Positions 33,821-42,634 of a DNA stretch of 64,000 nucleotides are shown here, piece after piece. The stretch covers positions 1,897,523-1,961,522 of the forward strand of contig NZ_CP043499.1 of NCBI RefSeq assembly GCF_009498215.1. Direction: 5' to 3'. The notes under the pieces are model-generated. The model was not told the origin of the DNA, did not search any database, and saw nothing but the letters and a program-made list of their open reading frames with translations. This stretch comes from Rhizobium grahamii. Lineage in GTDB: Bacteria > Pseudomonadota > Alphaproteobacteria > Rhizobiales > Rhizobiaceae. A program made the translations under genes and the position numbers. Each line of letters begins with the position of its first letter. Position 1 is the first letter of the stretch.

Positions 33821-34828
33821 TTAGCCCACCCTGAACATCGCGCAGTCGCACGGATGATCGATCAGGCGCTGCAGCTCGTGATCGAGATGCATCAAGGTGA
33901 TCGAAGCGCCCGCCATCTCCAGCGATGTGCAGTAGTTGCCGACGAGCGAGGTGTGAATGACGAGACCCATCTGATCGAGGCGCTGCTTCACGCGTCGCAT
34001 CATAATGTAAAGCTCCATCAGCGGCGTGGAGCCGAGCGAATTGATCAGGACGGCGACGCGATCGCCTGCCGAGGCCTTCATCTCTTCAAGGATCTTGTCG
34101 AGCAGCGTGTCGGTCACCGCGTCGGCGGGAGCGAGCTCGCCGCGGGCCACGCCCGGTTCGCCATGAATGCCCATGCCGATTTCCATCTCGCTCTCGCCGA
34201 TGGCAAAATTCGGCTTTAGCGTCTGTGGAAGCGAGCAGGGGGAAAGGGCAACACCCATGGTGTAGGTGCGCTCGTTCGCAAAGCGAGCGACACGTTCGAC
34301 CTCATCAAGGGAATACATCAGGTCGCAGGCCGCACCGGCTGCCTTGAAAATGAATACGTTGCCGGCAACGCCTCGGCGCTTCTCGCGCTGATCTGCAGGA
34401 GCCGATGCGACATCGTCGGTTGACAGGACTGTCCTGACTTCGAGGTCGTCCATGGCAAGCATTTCGGCCGCCATGTCGAAGTTCATGACGTCGCCGGCAT
34501 AGTTGCCGTACAGGAACAGAACACCGGCGCCACCGTTGACCGCGGTTGCGCAGGCGATGATCGGATCGGGCGGAGGAGATGCGAAGACGTTGCCGACGGC
34601 AGCCGCATCGGCAAGTCCCTTGCCGACGAAGCCCAGAAAGCTTGGCTCGTGTCCGGAGCCGCCACCGATGACGAGCCCGACCTTACCCTGTCGCGGTCCA
34701 TGACGGGCGACGATTGCCCGCGGCATACCGTCAACGGCATAGAGATGATCCGGATGAGCGGAAAGAATGCCCTCCAGCATTTCGTCGACGGCGTTTTCGC
34801 CGGCATTGATAAGCTTCTTCGTCTTCAC
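33821..34828 (-). CDS. dhaK: Dihydroxyacetone/erythrulose kinase subunit DhaK-like (ketose-binding)
   Basis: About 335 residues from a GTG at 34828 (MKTKKLINAGENAVDEML as initiated), chosen because GGGAGGA stands six bases before it; the frame is open a little further. It contains LVIGGGSGHEPSFLGFVGKG, GNYAGDVMNFDMAAEM and GMGIHGEPGV, whose His forms the covalent hemiaminal with the ketose carbonyl in DhaK. It probably works with DhaL to phosphorylate L-erythrulose, supplying the EryH/EryI route. A hairpin at 34926-34948 separates it from eryI. Confidence 0.87.
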   Translation of the reverse strand: MKTKKLINAGENAVDEMLEGILSAHPDHLYAVDGMPRAIVARHGPRQGKVGLVIGGGSGHEPSFLGFVGKGLADAAAVGNVFASPPPDPIIACATAVNGGAGVLFLYGNYAGDVMNFDMAAEMLAMDDLEVRTVLSTDDVASAPADQREKRRGVAGNVFIFKAAGAACDLMYSLDEVERVARFANERTYTMGVALSPCSLPQTLKPNFAIGESEMEIGMGIHGEPGVARGELAPADAVTDTLLDKILEEMKASAGDRVAVLINSLGSTPLMELYIMMRRVKQRLDQMGLVIHTSLVGNYCTSLEMAGASITLMHLDHELQRLIDHPCDCAMFRVG

Positions 34829-34925
34829 GCCAATCCTCCCATTGTCGTGCGATCGGCAGGCGGCTTCCAACTTGCCAGGCGGCTATCGACGCCGGTTAGG
34901 CAAGGTTGAAGTCCGCCGTCCGATG

Positions 34926-34948
34926 GCAGTCGCGTGGAGCGCGACTGC
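34926..34948 (-). terminator. Hairpin between eryI and dhaK
   Basis: GCAGTCGCG and CGCGACTGC form a perfect 9-bp stem with a 5-base loop, nine bases after the eryI stop codon and about 100 bases before dhaK. No U tract follows, so partial termination or processing is more likely than a full stop. Confidence 0.55.
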
Positions 34949-34956
34949 TCAGATGA

Positions 34957-35412
34957 CTAGCGGCTGTGATACTTTGTATCAAGCTCGTTGATAGCGTTGA
35001 CGTTGCTGGCGGAGCGACCCTGCTCGTCGAACGTCTGCGTCAGAAAAGCGTCCGCGATCGACTTGGCGAGTTCGCTACCGATGACGCGGGCGCCCATGGT
35101 GATGATCTGCGCGTTGTTCGACAGGGCTGCACGTTCCGCCGAATAGGTGTCATGGGTGAGTGCAGCGCGAATACCCGGCACCTTGTTTGCCGAAATGCAG
35201 ACGCCGATTCCGGTGCCGCAGACCAGGATCGCGCGATCATAGGTGCCGTCGAGGACGCCCGACGCGACGCGGTCGGAGAGGTTTGCGTAGAACGGATCCG
35301 CCCCTTCGGACGTGCGCGATACCTCATGAACGTCGAAACGGTCCTTCAGGTGATCGGCGAGAACCTTCGCCAGGCCTTCGCCCGCGCTGTCTCCTGCGAT
35401 TGCAAGCTTCAT
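34957..35412 (-). CDS. eryI: D-erythrulose 4-phosphate isomerase (RpiB family)
   Basis: 151 residues from the ATG at 35412 (MKLAIAGDSAGEGLAKVLAD); the longer frame upstream overlaps eryH. RpiB/LacAB landmarks are VCGTGIGVCISANKVPGIRA with the catalytic Cys before GTGIG, and ALSNNAQIITMGARVIG. In the Brucella-type erythritol route, EryI converts D-erythrulose 4-phosphate to D-erythrose 4-phosphate, which enters the pentose phosphate pathway. The order eryR-eryH-eryI is the conserved rhizobial one. Confidence 0.9.
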   Translation of the reverse strand: MKLAIAGDSAGEGLAKVLADHLKDRFDVHEVSRTSEGADPFYANLSDRVASGVLDGTYDRAILVCGTGIGVCISANKVPGIRAALTHDTYSAERAALSNNAQIITMGARVIGSELAKSIADAFLTQTFDEQGRSASNVNAINELDTKYHSR

Positions 35413-35423
35413 GGTCTTTCTCC

Positions 35424-36194
35424 TCAGAGTTTGGCGGCGCATTTGGCGAGGATGTCGAGATAGCCTTCGACATTCCAGGCAGAACGGCCGATGAAAAGCC
35501 CGTCGATATGCGGGCAGGAAATGAGTTCCTCGCAGTTTTGCGGATTGACCGAACCGCCGTAGAGGCAAGGGATCTGGCGCCCGAGGACGTCTTCGGCGAC
35601 GGCGATGATCTCTGCCTGGCGGGCATCCGCATAGTCGGCGCTCGCCGGAATTCCCTTCTCACCGATTGCCCAGACGGGCTCGTAGGCAAGGAGGATTTGT
35701 GCAGATTTCTGCGACGCCGATAGCTTGCCCAGCGCGCCACGAACCTGCGTCTCGAGGATTTTTGCGGCCTGTCCGCTTTCGCGGTCCGAAAGGGTCTCAC
35801 CGATGCAAATCAAGGGAATGAGACCGTGGCGGACGGCAGCCTCGGTCTTCAGCCCGACCGTTTCGTCCGTTTCGCCAAAGAACTCGCGACGCTCGGAGTG
35901 GCCAAGCTCGACGATGTCGAGGTTGCAATCCTTCAGCATCAGCGGCGAGACCTCTCCGGTCCAGGCGCCCTGATCGGCCCAGTGCATGTTCTGGGCTCCG
36001 ACCTTGACGGAGGTGTCGGCAAGCATTGCTTTCACTTCACGAACGGCCGTGAAGGGCGGAATGACAAAGCGTTGGATGCGCGCATCGCGGGCGGCGTCCG
36101 CAGCCTGCAGGCCACTTGCGAAGTGCTTGGCCTCCGCAAGCGTCTTGTTCATTTTCCAACTGGTTCCGATCCAGAACTGCGGGTTGTCGGTCAT
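35424..36194 (-). CDS. eryH: L-erythrulose 1-phosphate isomerase (triosephosphate isomerase family)
   Basis: A 256-residue TIM-barrel protein with the three catalytic residues of triosephosphate isomerases in place: Lys in GTSWKMNK, His in ELGHSERREFFGE and Glu in LLAYEPVWAIG. The phosphate loop YGGSVNPQN follows. Such second TIM copies in ery loci (TpiB/EryH) interconvert L-erythrulose 1-phosphate and D-erythrulose 4-phosphate. The gene starts three bases after eryR ends and is followed by eryI 11 bases on. It would also receive L-erythrulose 1-phosphate from OiaX and the Dha-type kinase. Confidence 0.9.
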   Translation of the reverse strand: MTDNPQFWIGTSWKMNKTLAEAKHFASGLQAADAARDARIQRFVIPPFTAVREVKAMLADTSVKVGAQNMHWADQGAWTGEVSPLMLKDCNLDIVELGHSERREFFGETDETVGLKTEAAVRHGLIPLICIGETLSDRESGQAAKILETQVRGALGKLSASQKSAQILLAYEPVWAIGEKGIPASADYADARQAEIIAVAEDVLGRQIPCLYGGSVNPQNCEELISCPHIDGLFIGRSAWNVEGYLDILAKCAAKL

Positions 36195-36197
36195 GTT

Positions 36198-36980
36198 CTA
36201 TTCCTGCGTTGCGGCGATCGTCAGGCGGATGCCTTGCCGATCGAACTCCTCCTGAACGGCAACGCCGGGGGCGCTGTCGGTGATAATGGCATCGAAGTCG
36301 GCGAGCTCGGCCATGGCATGCAGGGCCGTGTGGCCAAAACGCTGGTGGTTCACGAGTAGGCACTTGCGCGTCGCCGACGACATCATTGCCCGCTTCGCCC
36401 GCACGACATTGTCGTCCATGTGATAGGCGAGCCTGCCGCTGACAGCAGGTGTCGAGATGAAAGCGATGTCAGCTCGCAACCGAAACAGCGCCTCCTCAGT
36501 CACGACGCCGAGAAAGGCATTGAACTTCGGCGAATAGATACCGCCAAGGGCAATCAGCGTGATCCCGGATTCGCCCTTCAGTCTTTCCATGATCGCCGCA
36601 TTGTTGGTGATCAGCGTCAGCGGTCGCTTGTGCAGCAGCATCTCGCCGAGGACAGCGGCCATCGATCCGTCATTGACCATGACTGTCATGCCCGGTTCGA
36701 CGAGCGAGAGAGCCGCGCGTGCCATGGCAATCTTAGCTTCGTTACCCTGCCGCTCACGGATGCGGAAATCGCTTTCGAACTGGGTGCCGGCATCAATCGT
36801 CGCGCCGCCGCGGACCTTGCGAAGGACACCCGCTTGCTCGAGTTCGTCGAGATCGCGATGGATCGTCATTTTCGAGACAGTGAAGCGATCTGCAAGATCA
36901 TCGAGGTCGACGGTCTTGCTTTCGACGAGCAGGTTGATGATCGACTGCTGCCGCTCCTCGCGCTTCATCGGATGCTCCAT
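36198..36980 (-). CDS. eryR: DeoR-family regulator of the ery locus
   Basis: About 256-260 residues. It has an N-terminal DeoR HTH (MKREERQQSIINLLVESKTV; RFTVSKMTIHRDLDELEQAG) and a sugar-phosphate-sensing domain with VNDGSMAAVLGEMLL, TLITNNAAIMERL and LIALGGIYSPKFNAFLG. The ATG four codons into the frame, MKREERQQ, is the more typical start; the frame opens at 36980. DeoR regulators in this position (EryR) control the eryHI genes in Brucella and rhizobia, sensing a pathway phosphate. Confidence 0.88.
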   Translation of the reverse strand: MEHPMKREERQQSIINLLVESKTVDLDDLADRFTVSKMTIHRDLDELEQAGVLRKVRGGATIDAGTQFESDFRIRERQGNEAKIAMARAALSLVEPGMTVMVNDGSMAAVLGEMLLHKRPLTLITNNAAIMERLKGESGITLIALGGIYSPKFNAFLGVVTEEALFRLRADIAFISTPAVSGRLAYHMDDNVVRAKRAMMSSATRKCLLVNHQRFGHTALHAMAELADFDAIITDSAPGVAVQEEFDRQGIRLTIAATQE

Positions 36981-36981
36981 A

Positions 36982-37002
36982 ATGTTGTGTGAAACATAAC
37001 AT
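36982..37002. promoter_or_regulatory. Inverted repeat before eryR, possible DeoR-type operator
   Basis: ATGTT and AACAT flank an 11-base spacer just upstream of the eryR start codon. The 75-bp eryD-eryR gap also holds a TTGTTATATTGG stretch (37029-37040), related on the other strand to TATAACAT sites found before eryA (42292-42299) and in the eryE leader (42612-42619). Confidence 0.4.
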
Positions 37003-37055
37003 GAATATCACATTATGCAACATCATCATTGTTATATTGGGATGATATCCTGTTA

Positions 37056-37991
37056 TTAAGTGAGCAGCGCCTTGGCGGTGCGTTCATCGGTAATCAGCCC
37101 AAACAGACGGTGGCTGTTGAGAATGGCGCGGATCGCCTCGACCTTCGACTGTCCGCCCGCAAGCGCGACCAGTCGCTCAGTTCGCTTTTGTGGAAAGGAG
37201 GCTGAGAGTGTCCGCGCCGTGAGGGCGGTATCAAGGACCTCTCCATTCGCATCGAAGAAGTGCCCGAGGATCTCTCCGACGCCGCCCGCGGCAGCGATAT
37301 CCTGAATCTCGGCGGGCTCGACCATGCCGGAAAGTACGAGCTGTGCTTCGGCATCGACGGTCCCAAGGCCGACAAGTTTCAGATCCGCCTTGTTTGCAAG
37401 GTCGAAGACCTCCTTCACGCCGCGCTGGGCACGCAGAACTTCCCGATCCTCGCCAGTATTGGCAAAGAAGGGGACCGGCATCACGAAGGCATGCGTGCCG
37501 GTTTTCTCCGCAATTCGATGCATCACATCGTAGGGATTGGCGCCGTAATTCCTCGTCAACCCGCCAAGCAGGGATACGAAGCGCACATCCTTGGCCGCGA
37601 CACGCGGCATGTATTGTACGGCCGCCGCAAGCGTCCGCCCGTGCCCGAGGCCGATGACGCTGTTGTCGCCGCGCTCGATTTCCCGTTTCAGGAAGGTCGC
37701 GCCGGCGTGACCGAGCGCTCTGAGCGGAAGGCCTTCCTCCCCGAGATCGGGGGCCACCTCACAGTAACGCAGCCCGAACCGCTCCGAGAGCTTGTTCTCA
37801 AGCGCAACGCACTCGACGATATCGCCGTCGATCGTTACCTTGACGACACCTTCAGCCACAGCTTTCGCGATCAACCGATGCGCTTTCACCGATGGAACGC
37901 CAAGCCGCTTGGCGACATCGGATTGAGTGAGCCCGCCGGCGTAATGCAGCCAGGCGGCACGCACGGCAAGCGTGTCATCAGTGTCCGCCAT
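37056..37991 (-). CDS. eryD: SorC-type erythritol repressor EryD
   Basis: A 311-residue sugar-binding regulator. The N-terminal HTH is GGLTQSDVAKRLGVPSVKAH and the rest a SorC/DeoR C-terminal sugar-binding domain (GLGHGRTLAAAVQYMP; FVSLLGGLTRNYGANPYDVM; LVGLGTVDAEAQLVLSGMV; ALAGGQSKVEAIRAILNS). EryD represses eryABCD and is relieved by erythritol in Brucella. It is the last gene of the eryA-B-C-D operon, 73 bases after eryC, matching the conserved order. Confidence 0.9.
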   Translation of the reverse strand: MADTDDTLAVRAAWLHYAGGLTQSDVAKRLGVPSVKAHRLIAKAVAEGVVKVTIDGDIVECVALENKLSERFGLRYCEVAPDLGEEGLPLRALGHAGATFLKREIERGDNSVIGLGHGRTLAAAVQYMPRVAAKDVRFVSLLGGLTRNYGANPYDVMHRIAEKTGTHAFVMPVPFFANTGEDREVLRAQRGVKEVFDLANKADLKLVGLGTVDAEAQLVLSGMVEPAEIQDIAAAGGVGEILGHFFDANGEVLDTALTARTLSASFPQKRTERLVALAGGQSKVEAIRAILNSHRLFGLITDERTAKALLT

Positions 37992-38064
37992 GAGCAGTTC
38001 CCTTCTTGTCTTGTGGCCGGATCTTCTGCCGCGCCTTAGGAGGACGACTTTGTAAATCTCCGGA

Positions 38065-38997
38065 TCAAATGTTCAAGTCGGCAACGCCAGTGTCGATGTG
38101 AGGCGCCCAGAATGCGACGCTCTCGGCGATTTGCGGAATGACCTCGCGGTCATTAGGCTCCCGCTCCTTGAACGAGAGTTCGAGGCAGATTTCGTTGTCG
38201 ACGGCGCCGCCTTCGGCAAAGGCTTGAAGGAGGGGGGCGGGCTGAATGCGGCCCTTAGCGTTGAATGCAGCGGTGAAGGGACGATGACCGCCCTTGTCCA
38301 TGAGGCTCTGTTTGATGTGGATGATCGGCGATACCTTGGGAACCGCGCGCGCCCACGCATAGGGATCGTAATCGTCGGGGTTGGCGGAAGTGACGTCGCC
38401 GTGATCGACGTCGGCCATCATCCACATCGGAATTGCGAGGTTTGCGGCCGTCAGGCGCTCCTGCAGAGCCAGGCAGGCGGATATCGTCTCTCCGAACTCG
38501 CGTCCGATACTCATAGGTTCCCAGAAGACATAGGACAGACCGGCTGCGCGGGCGTGCTCGGCGACCTCTGCCCAGCAGTCGATGGCGATGCTGATCAGTT
38601 CTTCGCGGCGAACCGGATCATCGAAGTCCTTGTAGGTGAAGATTGCGAACTGCGTTCCGACGGACTGGCCGCCGAGGTCGCCGATGATATCGGCAAATGT
38701 CTTGAACCAGTCGATATAGTAGCGCCGGACATCCTTGTCCGGGTGGCCAAAGTGGTTGAGGCGACCATAGGGGCCAGTCATGCCGGAGGTCACACGGACG
38801 CCGGTTCGCTGGAGTGCTGCATCCATGCTGCGTGTCATTCGGCGAATGACTGGCGCCTGCCAGCTCGGATTGATGAATTCGTGGGTCAGTTGCAGGTCGC
38901 GCAGTCGCAGGTCGCGAGCCACTGTATCGATCAGGTCGTCCGGATCCGCAAAGCGATTCACGAGCGGATTGGTATTGAGCGAAAGCGTCAAAGGCAT
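38065..38997 (-). CDS. eryC: D-erythrulose 1-phosphate 3-epimerase EryC
   Basis: About 310 residues from the ATG at 38997 (MPLTLSLNTNPLVNRFADP), the length of Brucella EryC. It is a xylose-isomerase-like TIM barrel with metal-ligand type residues in VFWEPMSIGREFGE and MMADVDHGDV. EryC converts D-erythrulose 1-phosphate (made by EryB) to the L form, which EryH uses. The upstream extension of the frame overlaps eryB and is unlikely to be used; eryB ends 11 bases before this start. Confidence 0.88.
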   Translation of the reverse strand: MPLTLSLNTNPLVNRFADPDDLIDTVARDLRLRDLQLTHEFINPSWQAPVIRRMTRSMDAALQRTGVRVTSGMTGPYGRLNHFGHPDKDVRRYYIDWFKTFADIIGDLGGQSVGTQFAIFTYKDFDDPVRREELISIAIDCWAEVAEHARAAGLSYVFWEPMSIGREFGETISACLALQERLTAANLAIPMWMMADVDHGDVTSANPDDYDPYAWARAVPKVSPIIHIKQSLMDKGGHRPFTAAFNAKGRIQPAPLLQAFAEGGAVDNEICLELSFKEREPNDREVIPQIAESVAFWAPHIDTGVADLNI

Positions 38998-39008
38998 CGG
39001 TGTATCCT

Positions 39009-40517
39009 TCAGGCGGCAACAAGACGGGCCGAGGCAAACCATTCGGTGAAGGCCGCGCGTTCGGCTTCGGTCAAATGCAGATAATGCTTGGTGCGCCGGT
39101 ACAGGATGTCTTCAGCCGTCTCTGCCCACTCGGTTGCGACCAGATAGCGGGCCTCTGCCTCATAAAGCTGGCCGCCGAAGTGCCTGCCGAGGCCTTCTGC
39201 GCTGGTTGCCCCGGCGATCACGTTTTTCGCGCGGGCACCGTAAAGGCGACCGTAGTGGTGCACCAGCTTGCGTCCCATCCACGGATAGGCATCGCGCAGG
39301 CTGTTGGCGAAGGTCTCATAATCAGCGTTCGGGATTTCACCACCCGGCAGCGGAACACCCTGCGTCCAGTCCCCGCCCATGTTCGGGAAGATATGCTTGA
39401 GGCGCTGCAATCCGCGTTCTGCAAGTTCGCGGAACGTGGTGATCTTGCCTCCGAAGACGTTGAGGAGGGGTGCTCCGCCCGTCTCGTCGAGGTCGAACAC
39501 ATAGTCACGCGTCACGGCGGAGGGGTTGCCCTTGCCGTCGTCGAACAGCGGGCGCACACCGGAGAAGCTGTGCAACACGTCCTGCCTGCGGAGCTTCTCC
39601 TTGAAGTAACGATTGACGGCCTTCAGCAGGTAGTCGATTTCCGCTTCGTCGGCCGTGACGTCCTCGGCGCGGCCTTCGTAGGCGATATCGGTCGTTCCGA
39701 TCAGCGCCTTGTCGCCCTCGTAGGGATTGATGAAAATGACGCGCTTGTCGTGGTTCTGTACCAGATAGGCATTCGAGCCGGCCCAGAACTTGGGCACGAT
39801 GATATGACTGCCCTTGACGAGGCGCACGTTCCGGCTCGAGTTCGATCCGGCAACCCTATTGATGATATCCGTCACCCAGGGACCAGCGCAGTTGACGAGG
39901 CACTTGGCCCGGAACGTCCGCGTTTCACCTGTGCGGCTGTTCTTCGTCGTCACGATCCAGCCGCCGTTTTCACGCCGCGCCGAGGTCGCCGGAGAGCGAG
40001 TCAGCACGACCGCGCCTTTCTCCGCTGCGCCGACGGCATTCAGAGTCACGAGGCGGGCGTCATCCACCCAACAGTCGGAATATTCGAAGCCCTTGGCATA
40101 CTGATCAAGGATCGGCGTGCCTTCCGGATCCCGCAATAGGTTGAGCGTGCGCGTGCCGGGCAGCTTCTTGCGGCCTCCGAGGTGGTCGTAGAGAAAGAGA
40201 CCAAGCCTTACGAGCCATGCAGGGCGATCTGGCGGGCTGTGCGGCAGCACGAAACGCATTGGCCAGATGATGTGCGGCGCTGCATTCAGCAACACTTCGC
40301 GTTCGATGAGCGCTTCGCGCACGAGGCGGAATTCGTAATACTCGAGATAGCGCAGACCGCCATGCACCAGTTTCCCCGATCGCGAGGACGTGCCCTGTGC
40401 CAGATCGTCCTTTTCGCACAATACGACCTTCAACCCGCGCCCGGCGGCATCGCGCGCGATACCGGCGCCGTTGATGCCGCCGCCGATGACGAAGAGATCC
40501 ACTGCTAAATCAGTCAT
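39009..40517 (-). CDS. eryB: D-erythritol 1-phosphate dehydrogenase EryB (FAD, GlpD family)
   Basis: A 502-residue flavoprotein with the N-terminal FAD fold LFVIGGGINGAGIARDAAGRG and GlpD signatures GTSSRSGKLVHGGLRYLEYY and GTTDIAYEGRAEDVTADEAE. It resembles aerobic glycerol-3-phosphate dehydrogenases that feed electrons to quinone, so it is probably membrane-associated. In the ery operon its substrate is D-erythritol 1-phosphate, giving D-erythrulose 1-phosphate. Flanked by eryA 25 bases upstream and eryC 11 bases downstream. Confidence 0.91.
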   Translation of the reverse strand: MTDLAVDLFVIGGGINGAGIARDAAGRGLKVVLCEKDDLAQGTSSRSGKLVHGGLRYLEYYEFRLVREALIEREVLLNAAPHIIWPMRFVLPHSPPDRPAWLVRLGLFLYDHLGGRKKLPGTRTLNLLRDPEGTPILDQYAKGFEYSDCWVDDARLVTLNAVGAAEKGAVVLTRSPATSARRENGGWIVTTKNSRTGETRTFRAKCLVNCAGPWVTDIINRVAGSNSSRNVRLVKGSHIIVPKFWAGSNAYLVQNHDKRVIFINPYEGDKALIGTTDIAYEGRAEDVTADEAEIDYLLKAVNRYFKEKLRRQDVLHSFSGVRPLFDDGKGNPSAVTRDYVFDLDETGGAPLLNVFGGKITTFRELAERGLQRLKHIFPNMGGDWTQGVPLPGGEIPNADYETFANSLRDAYPWMGRKLVHHYGRLYGARAKNVIAGATSAEGLGRHFGGQLYEAEARYLVATEWAETAEDILYRRTKHYLHLTEAERAAFTEWFASARLVAA

Positions 40518-40542
40518 GCCATGCTCCTTCGATGCTCCAGCA

Positions 40543-42129
40543 TCAAGACTTGGGTTCGTTGCTGGAAGGCGATGTCACTGCGGGCGACGCGAGTCTGTCC
40601 CAAACCGGTGGCATCGCGCGGCGGATATCGGTGTAGGCGCCATAGAGCTGATCGAAGCGAAGGGCCTCCTGGGCGTCTGGAACTTCAACATCGCCGAGCA
40701 ACGGCGTAACCCAGCTTGCGATGCACTCGTCCATGCTCGGATAGGCACCGATTGCAACGGCAGCCATCATCGCAGCGCCGGCGGCGCCGGTTTCTTCGCG
40801 GCGCGACAGACGGATGGGCGCGTTGACAGCGGCAGAAAGAGAACGCCGCAGAGCCACCGAGCGGGTCGCGCCGCCCGTGATCCGAAGTTCGTCGGGTTTA
40901 TCGCCCATCGCGGCGTAGCAGTCGCGCGTTGCAAGCCCCAGGCCTTCGATGACGCTGCGCAACAGGTCGGGAAAGCCGTGGCGGACCGAGAGGCCGCTAA
41001 AGCCGGCGCGCGCGTTGGCGTTGACGAACGGGCCACGTTCTCCGGCCTCCGAGATGTAGGGGTGGTAAACCACACCTCCAGGCTGGCTCTTTGCAAACCA
41101 GTCATCGACCCTCGAAACGAGTTCGGCGTGAGAGACGGGCTTGCCCGCTTCCGCCATCAGCGAGCCGGCGATCTCAAGCAGCCAGTCGATGTTTATCGTC
41201 GACCCCATATTGGTCTGCACCTGGGTAACGATTCCAGGGATCGGCAGCGCAATGACATAGCCGGTTCCCTCGGCATTCAGGTGTACGTCGCCGACGGATT
41301 TTGCGCGCAGATGCACGCCCGTCGATCCGATCGTCGAACAGGCAGCGTTGCGCCCGCCGTCACGCACGCCCGCGCCGAGTGCCGTCATCACCATGTCGAC
41401 ATAGCCGAGGCAGACCCGCGTGCCGGCGAGAAGGCCACAGGCATCGGCCGCTTCCTGCGTCAGCGCATGGCTGACTTCCGTGCCCTCGATGATTTCGGGC
41501 AGAAGGCCGCGCCTGCGGGTGAGGCCGAGCGCATCGATCACGACGGGATCATAGCTGCGCGTCCGAAAATTCCCGAAGGTGAAACTTGCTTCGGATGGAT
41601 CCGTGGCGCGCACGCCGGTCAGATTGAGGTAGAGCCAGTCCTTGCAGTGCAGAGCCACTTCCGCGCGACTGACCAGTTCGGGAAAGTAACGGTCCATGTG
41701 CGCGAGCTGGGCGCCCTGCTGGCAGGTATTCAGGCCGGTGCCGGTGGCTTCGAAACGGGCACGATTTTGAGGCTGGTCGGCGAGCGCTGTAACCGTCGAG
41801 GCCGCACGAGCGTCAAGCCATAGCCAGGCGTCGGAGATCGGCTCGTTGCCGGCGCCGACAAGCCATGTTCCATCGCCTTGACCGGTGACGGAAATCGCGG
41901 CTGTGCGCGATGCGAGACCGTGGACTTTTGCGCTGAGACCCCGCAACGCGCTGACGCAGTCGCGCCACGTCTGGCTCAGCGACTGCGTGGCTGAGCCATC
42001 GTTCCCGGTTGAATAGGCGTTGCGGACCGACGAGATGGCAATCTGCGCGCCGGACAGATCAAAGGCGACCGCCTTGATGACCGAGGTTCCCGCATCGATT
42101 CCAATAATGATCTGATCGTTTTCAGCCAT
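40543..42129 (-). CDS. eryA: Erythritol kinase EryA (FGGY family)
   Basis: A 528-residue FGGY kinase, close to the length of known EryA. The first nucleotide-binding fold begins IIIGIDAGTSVIKAVAFDLS; the second contains GFSGLSVRHGFPDLLRSVIE, DELRITGGATRSVALRRS and EETGAAGAAMMAAVAIG. It phosphorylates erythritol, the first step of the operon. It faces away from the eryEFG transporter across a 778-bp regulatory region. Confidence 0.91.
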   Translation of the reverse strand: MAENDQIIIGIDAGTSVIKAVAFDLSGAQIAISSVRNAYSTGNDGSATQSLSQTWRDCVSALRGLSAKVHGLASRTAAISVTGQGDGTWLVGAGNEPISDAWLWLDARAASTVTALADQPQNRARFEATGTGLNTCQQGAQLAHMDRYFPELVSRAEVALHCKDWLYLNLTGVRATDPSEASFTFGNFRTRSYDPVVIDALGLTRRRGLLPEIIEGTEVSHALTQEAADACGLLAGTRVCLGYVDMVMTALGAGVRDGGRNAACSTIGSTGVHLRAKSVGDVHLNAEGTGYVIALPIPGIVTQVQTNMGSTINIDWLLEIAGSLMAEAGKPVSHAELVSRVDDWFAKSQPGGVVYHPYISEAGERGPFVNANARAGFSGLSVRHGFPDLLRSVIEGLGLATRDCYAAMGDKPDELRITGGATRSVALRRSLSAAVNAPIRLSRREETGAAGAAMMAAVAIGAYPSMDECIASWVTPLLGDVEVPDAQEALRFDQLYGAYTDIRRAMPPVWDRLASPAVTSPSSNEPKS

Positions 42130-42321
42130 TGCGTGATTATCTCACCGCCATTCGAAGCGCGACAGTGCGCAAGCCGCTTGTCGTGGGCATCGAAACCTCC
42201 CCGGCGGCCGCCGCCGCCCTTTCCTCTTTGACCGAGAGCCTTTGGGTGAATGAAGCCGGTCGTCGGGCCTCCCAGTCAACTCGCCCAGAAATATAACATA
42301 AAGATACCATTTCGCCAGTAA

Positions 42322-42344
42322 ATTTTTTCTATCAATGAAAAAAT
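42322..42344. promoter_or_regulatory. Inverted repeat upstream of eryA
   Basis: ATTTTTTC and GAAAAAAT are perfect 8-bp arms around TATCAAT, about 193 bases from the eryA start. It could be an operator for EryD or EryR, or a weak terminator-like element; the spacing favours a regulator site. Confidence 0.4.
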
Positions 42345-42446
42345 ATTCAGGTAAGATTGAATGGTGGGGTCTTTCTGAAATTGGGCGCTCTTTACGTCGT
42401 TGAAGGCCACGGCGCCTCCCGACAAGAAATTGGTTGTTTGGAATAT

Positions 42447-42473
42447 ATATAGCTATATCCTATAGATAGCTAT
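42447..42473. promoter_or_regulatory. Two ATAGCTAT repeats
   Basis: The 12-bp palindrome ATATAGCTATAT (42447-42458) is followed by a second ATAGCTAT (42466-42473) with centres 17 bases apart. The pair looks like tandem binding sites on about the same face of the helix in the middle of the ery divergent region. Confidence 0.4.
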
Positions 42474-42620
42474 GATATCGAAATCCGCAAAATGTTGCGC
42501 GGCGTATAAGTGAGTACCCATTTTGTTGCATTGCAATGACTTCGATCGTCTCTCAAATTCCGGTTACCCACCCAAATTTGTGAGGAGTCTGCGTTGACAG
42601 CGTATGAAAATTATAACATC

Positions 42621-42634
42621 TTAACTGCAGTTAA
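42621..42634. promoter_or_regulatory. Perfect palindrome upstream of the eryEFG operon
   Basis: TTAACTGCAGTTAA is a perfect 14-bp palindrome 22 bases after the TTGACA hexamer, in the position of a promoter-overlapping operator for the DUF2291-eryEFG transcript. A TATAACAT motif sits immediately before it. Confidence 0.45.
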
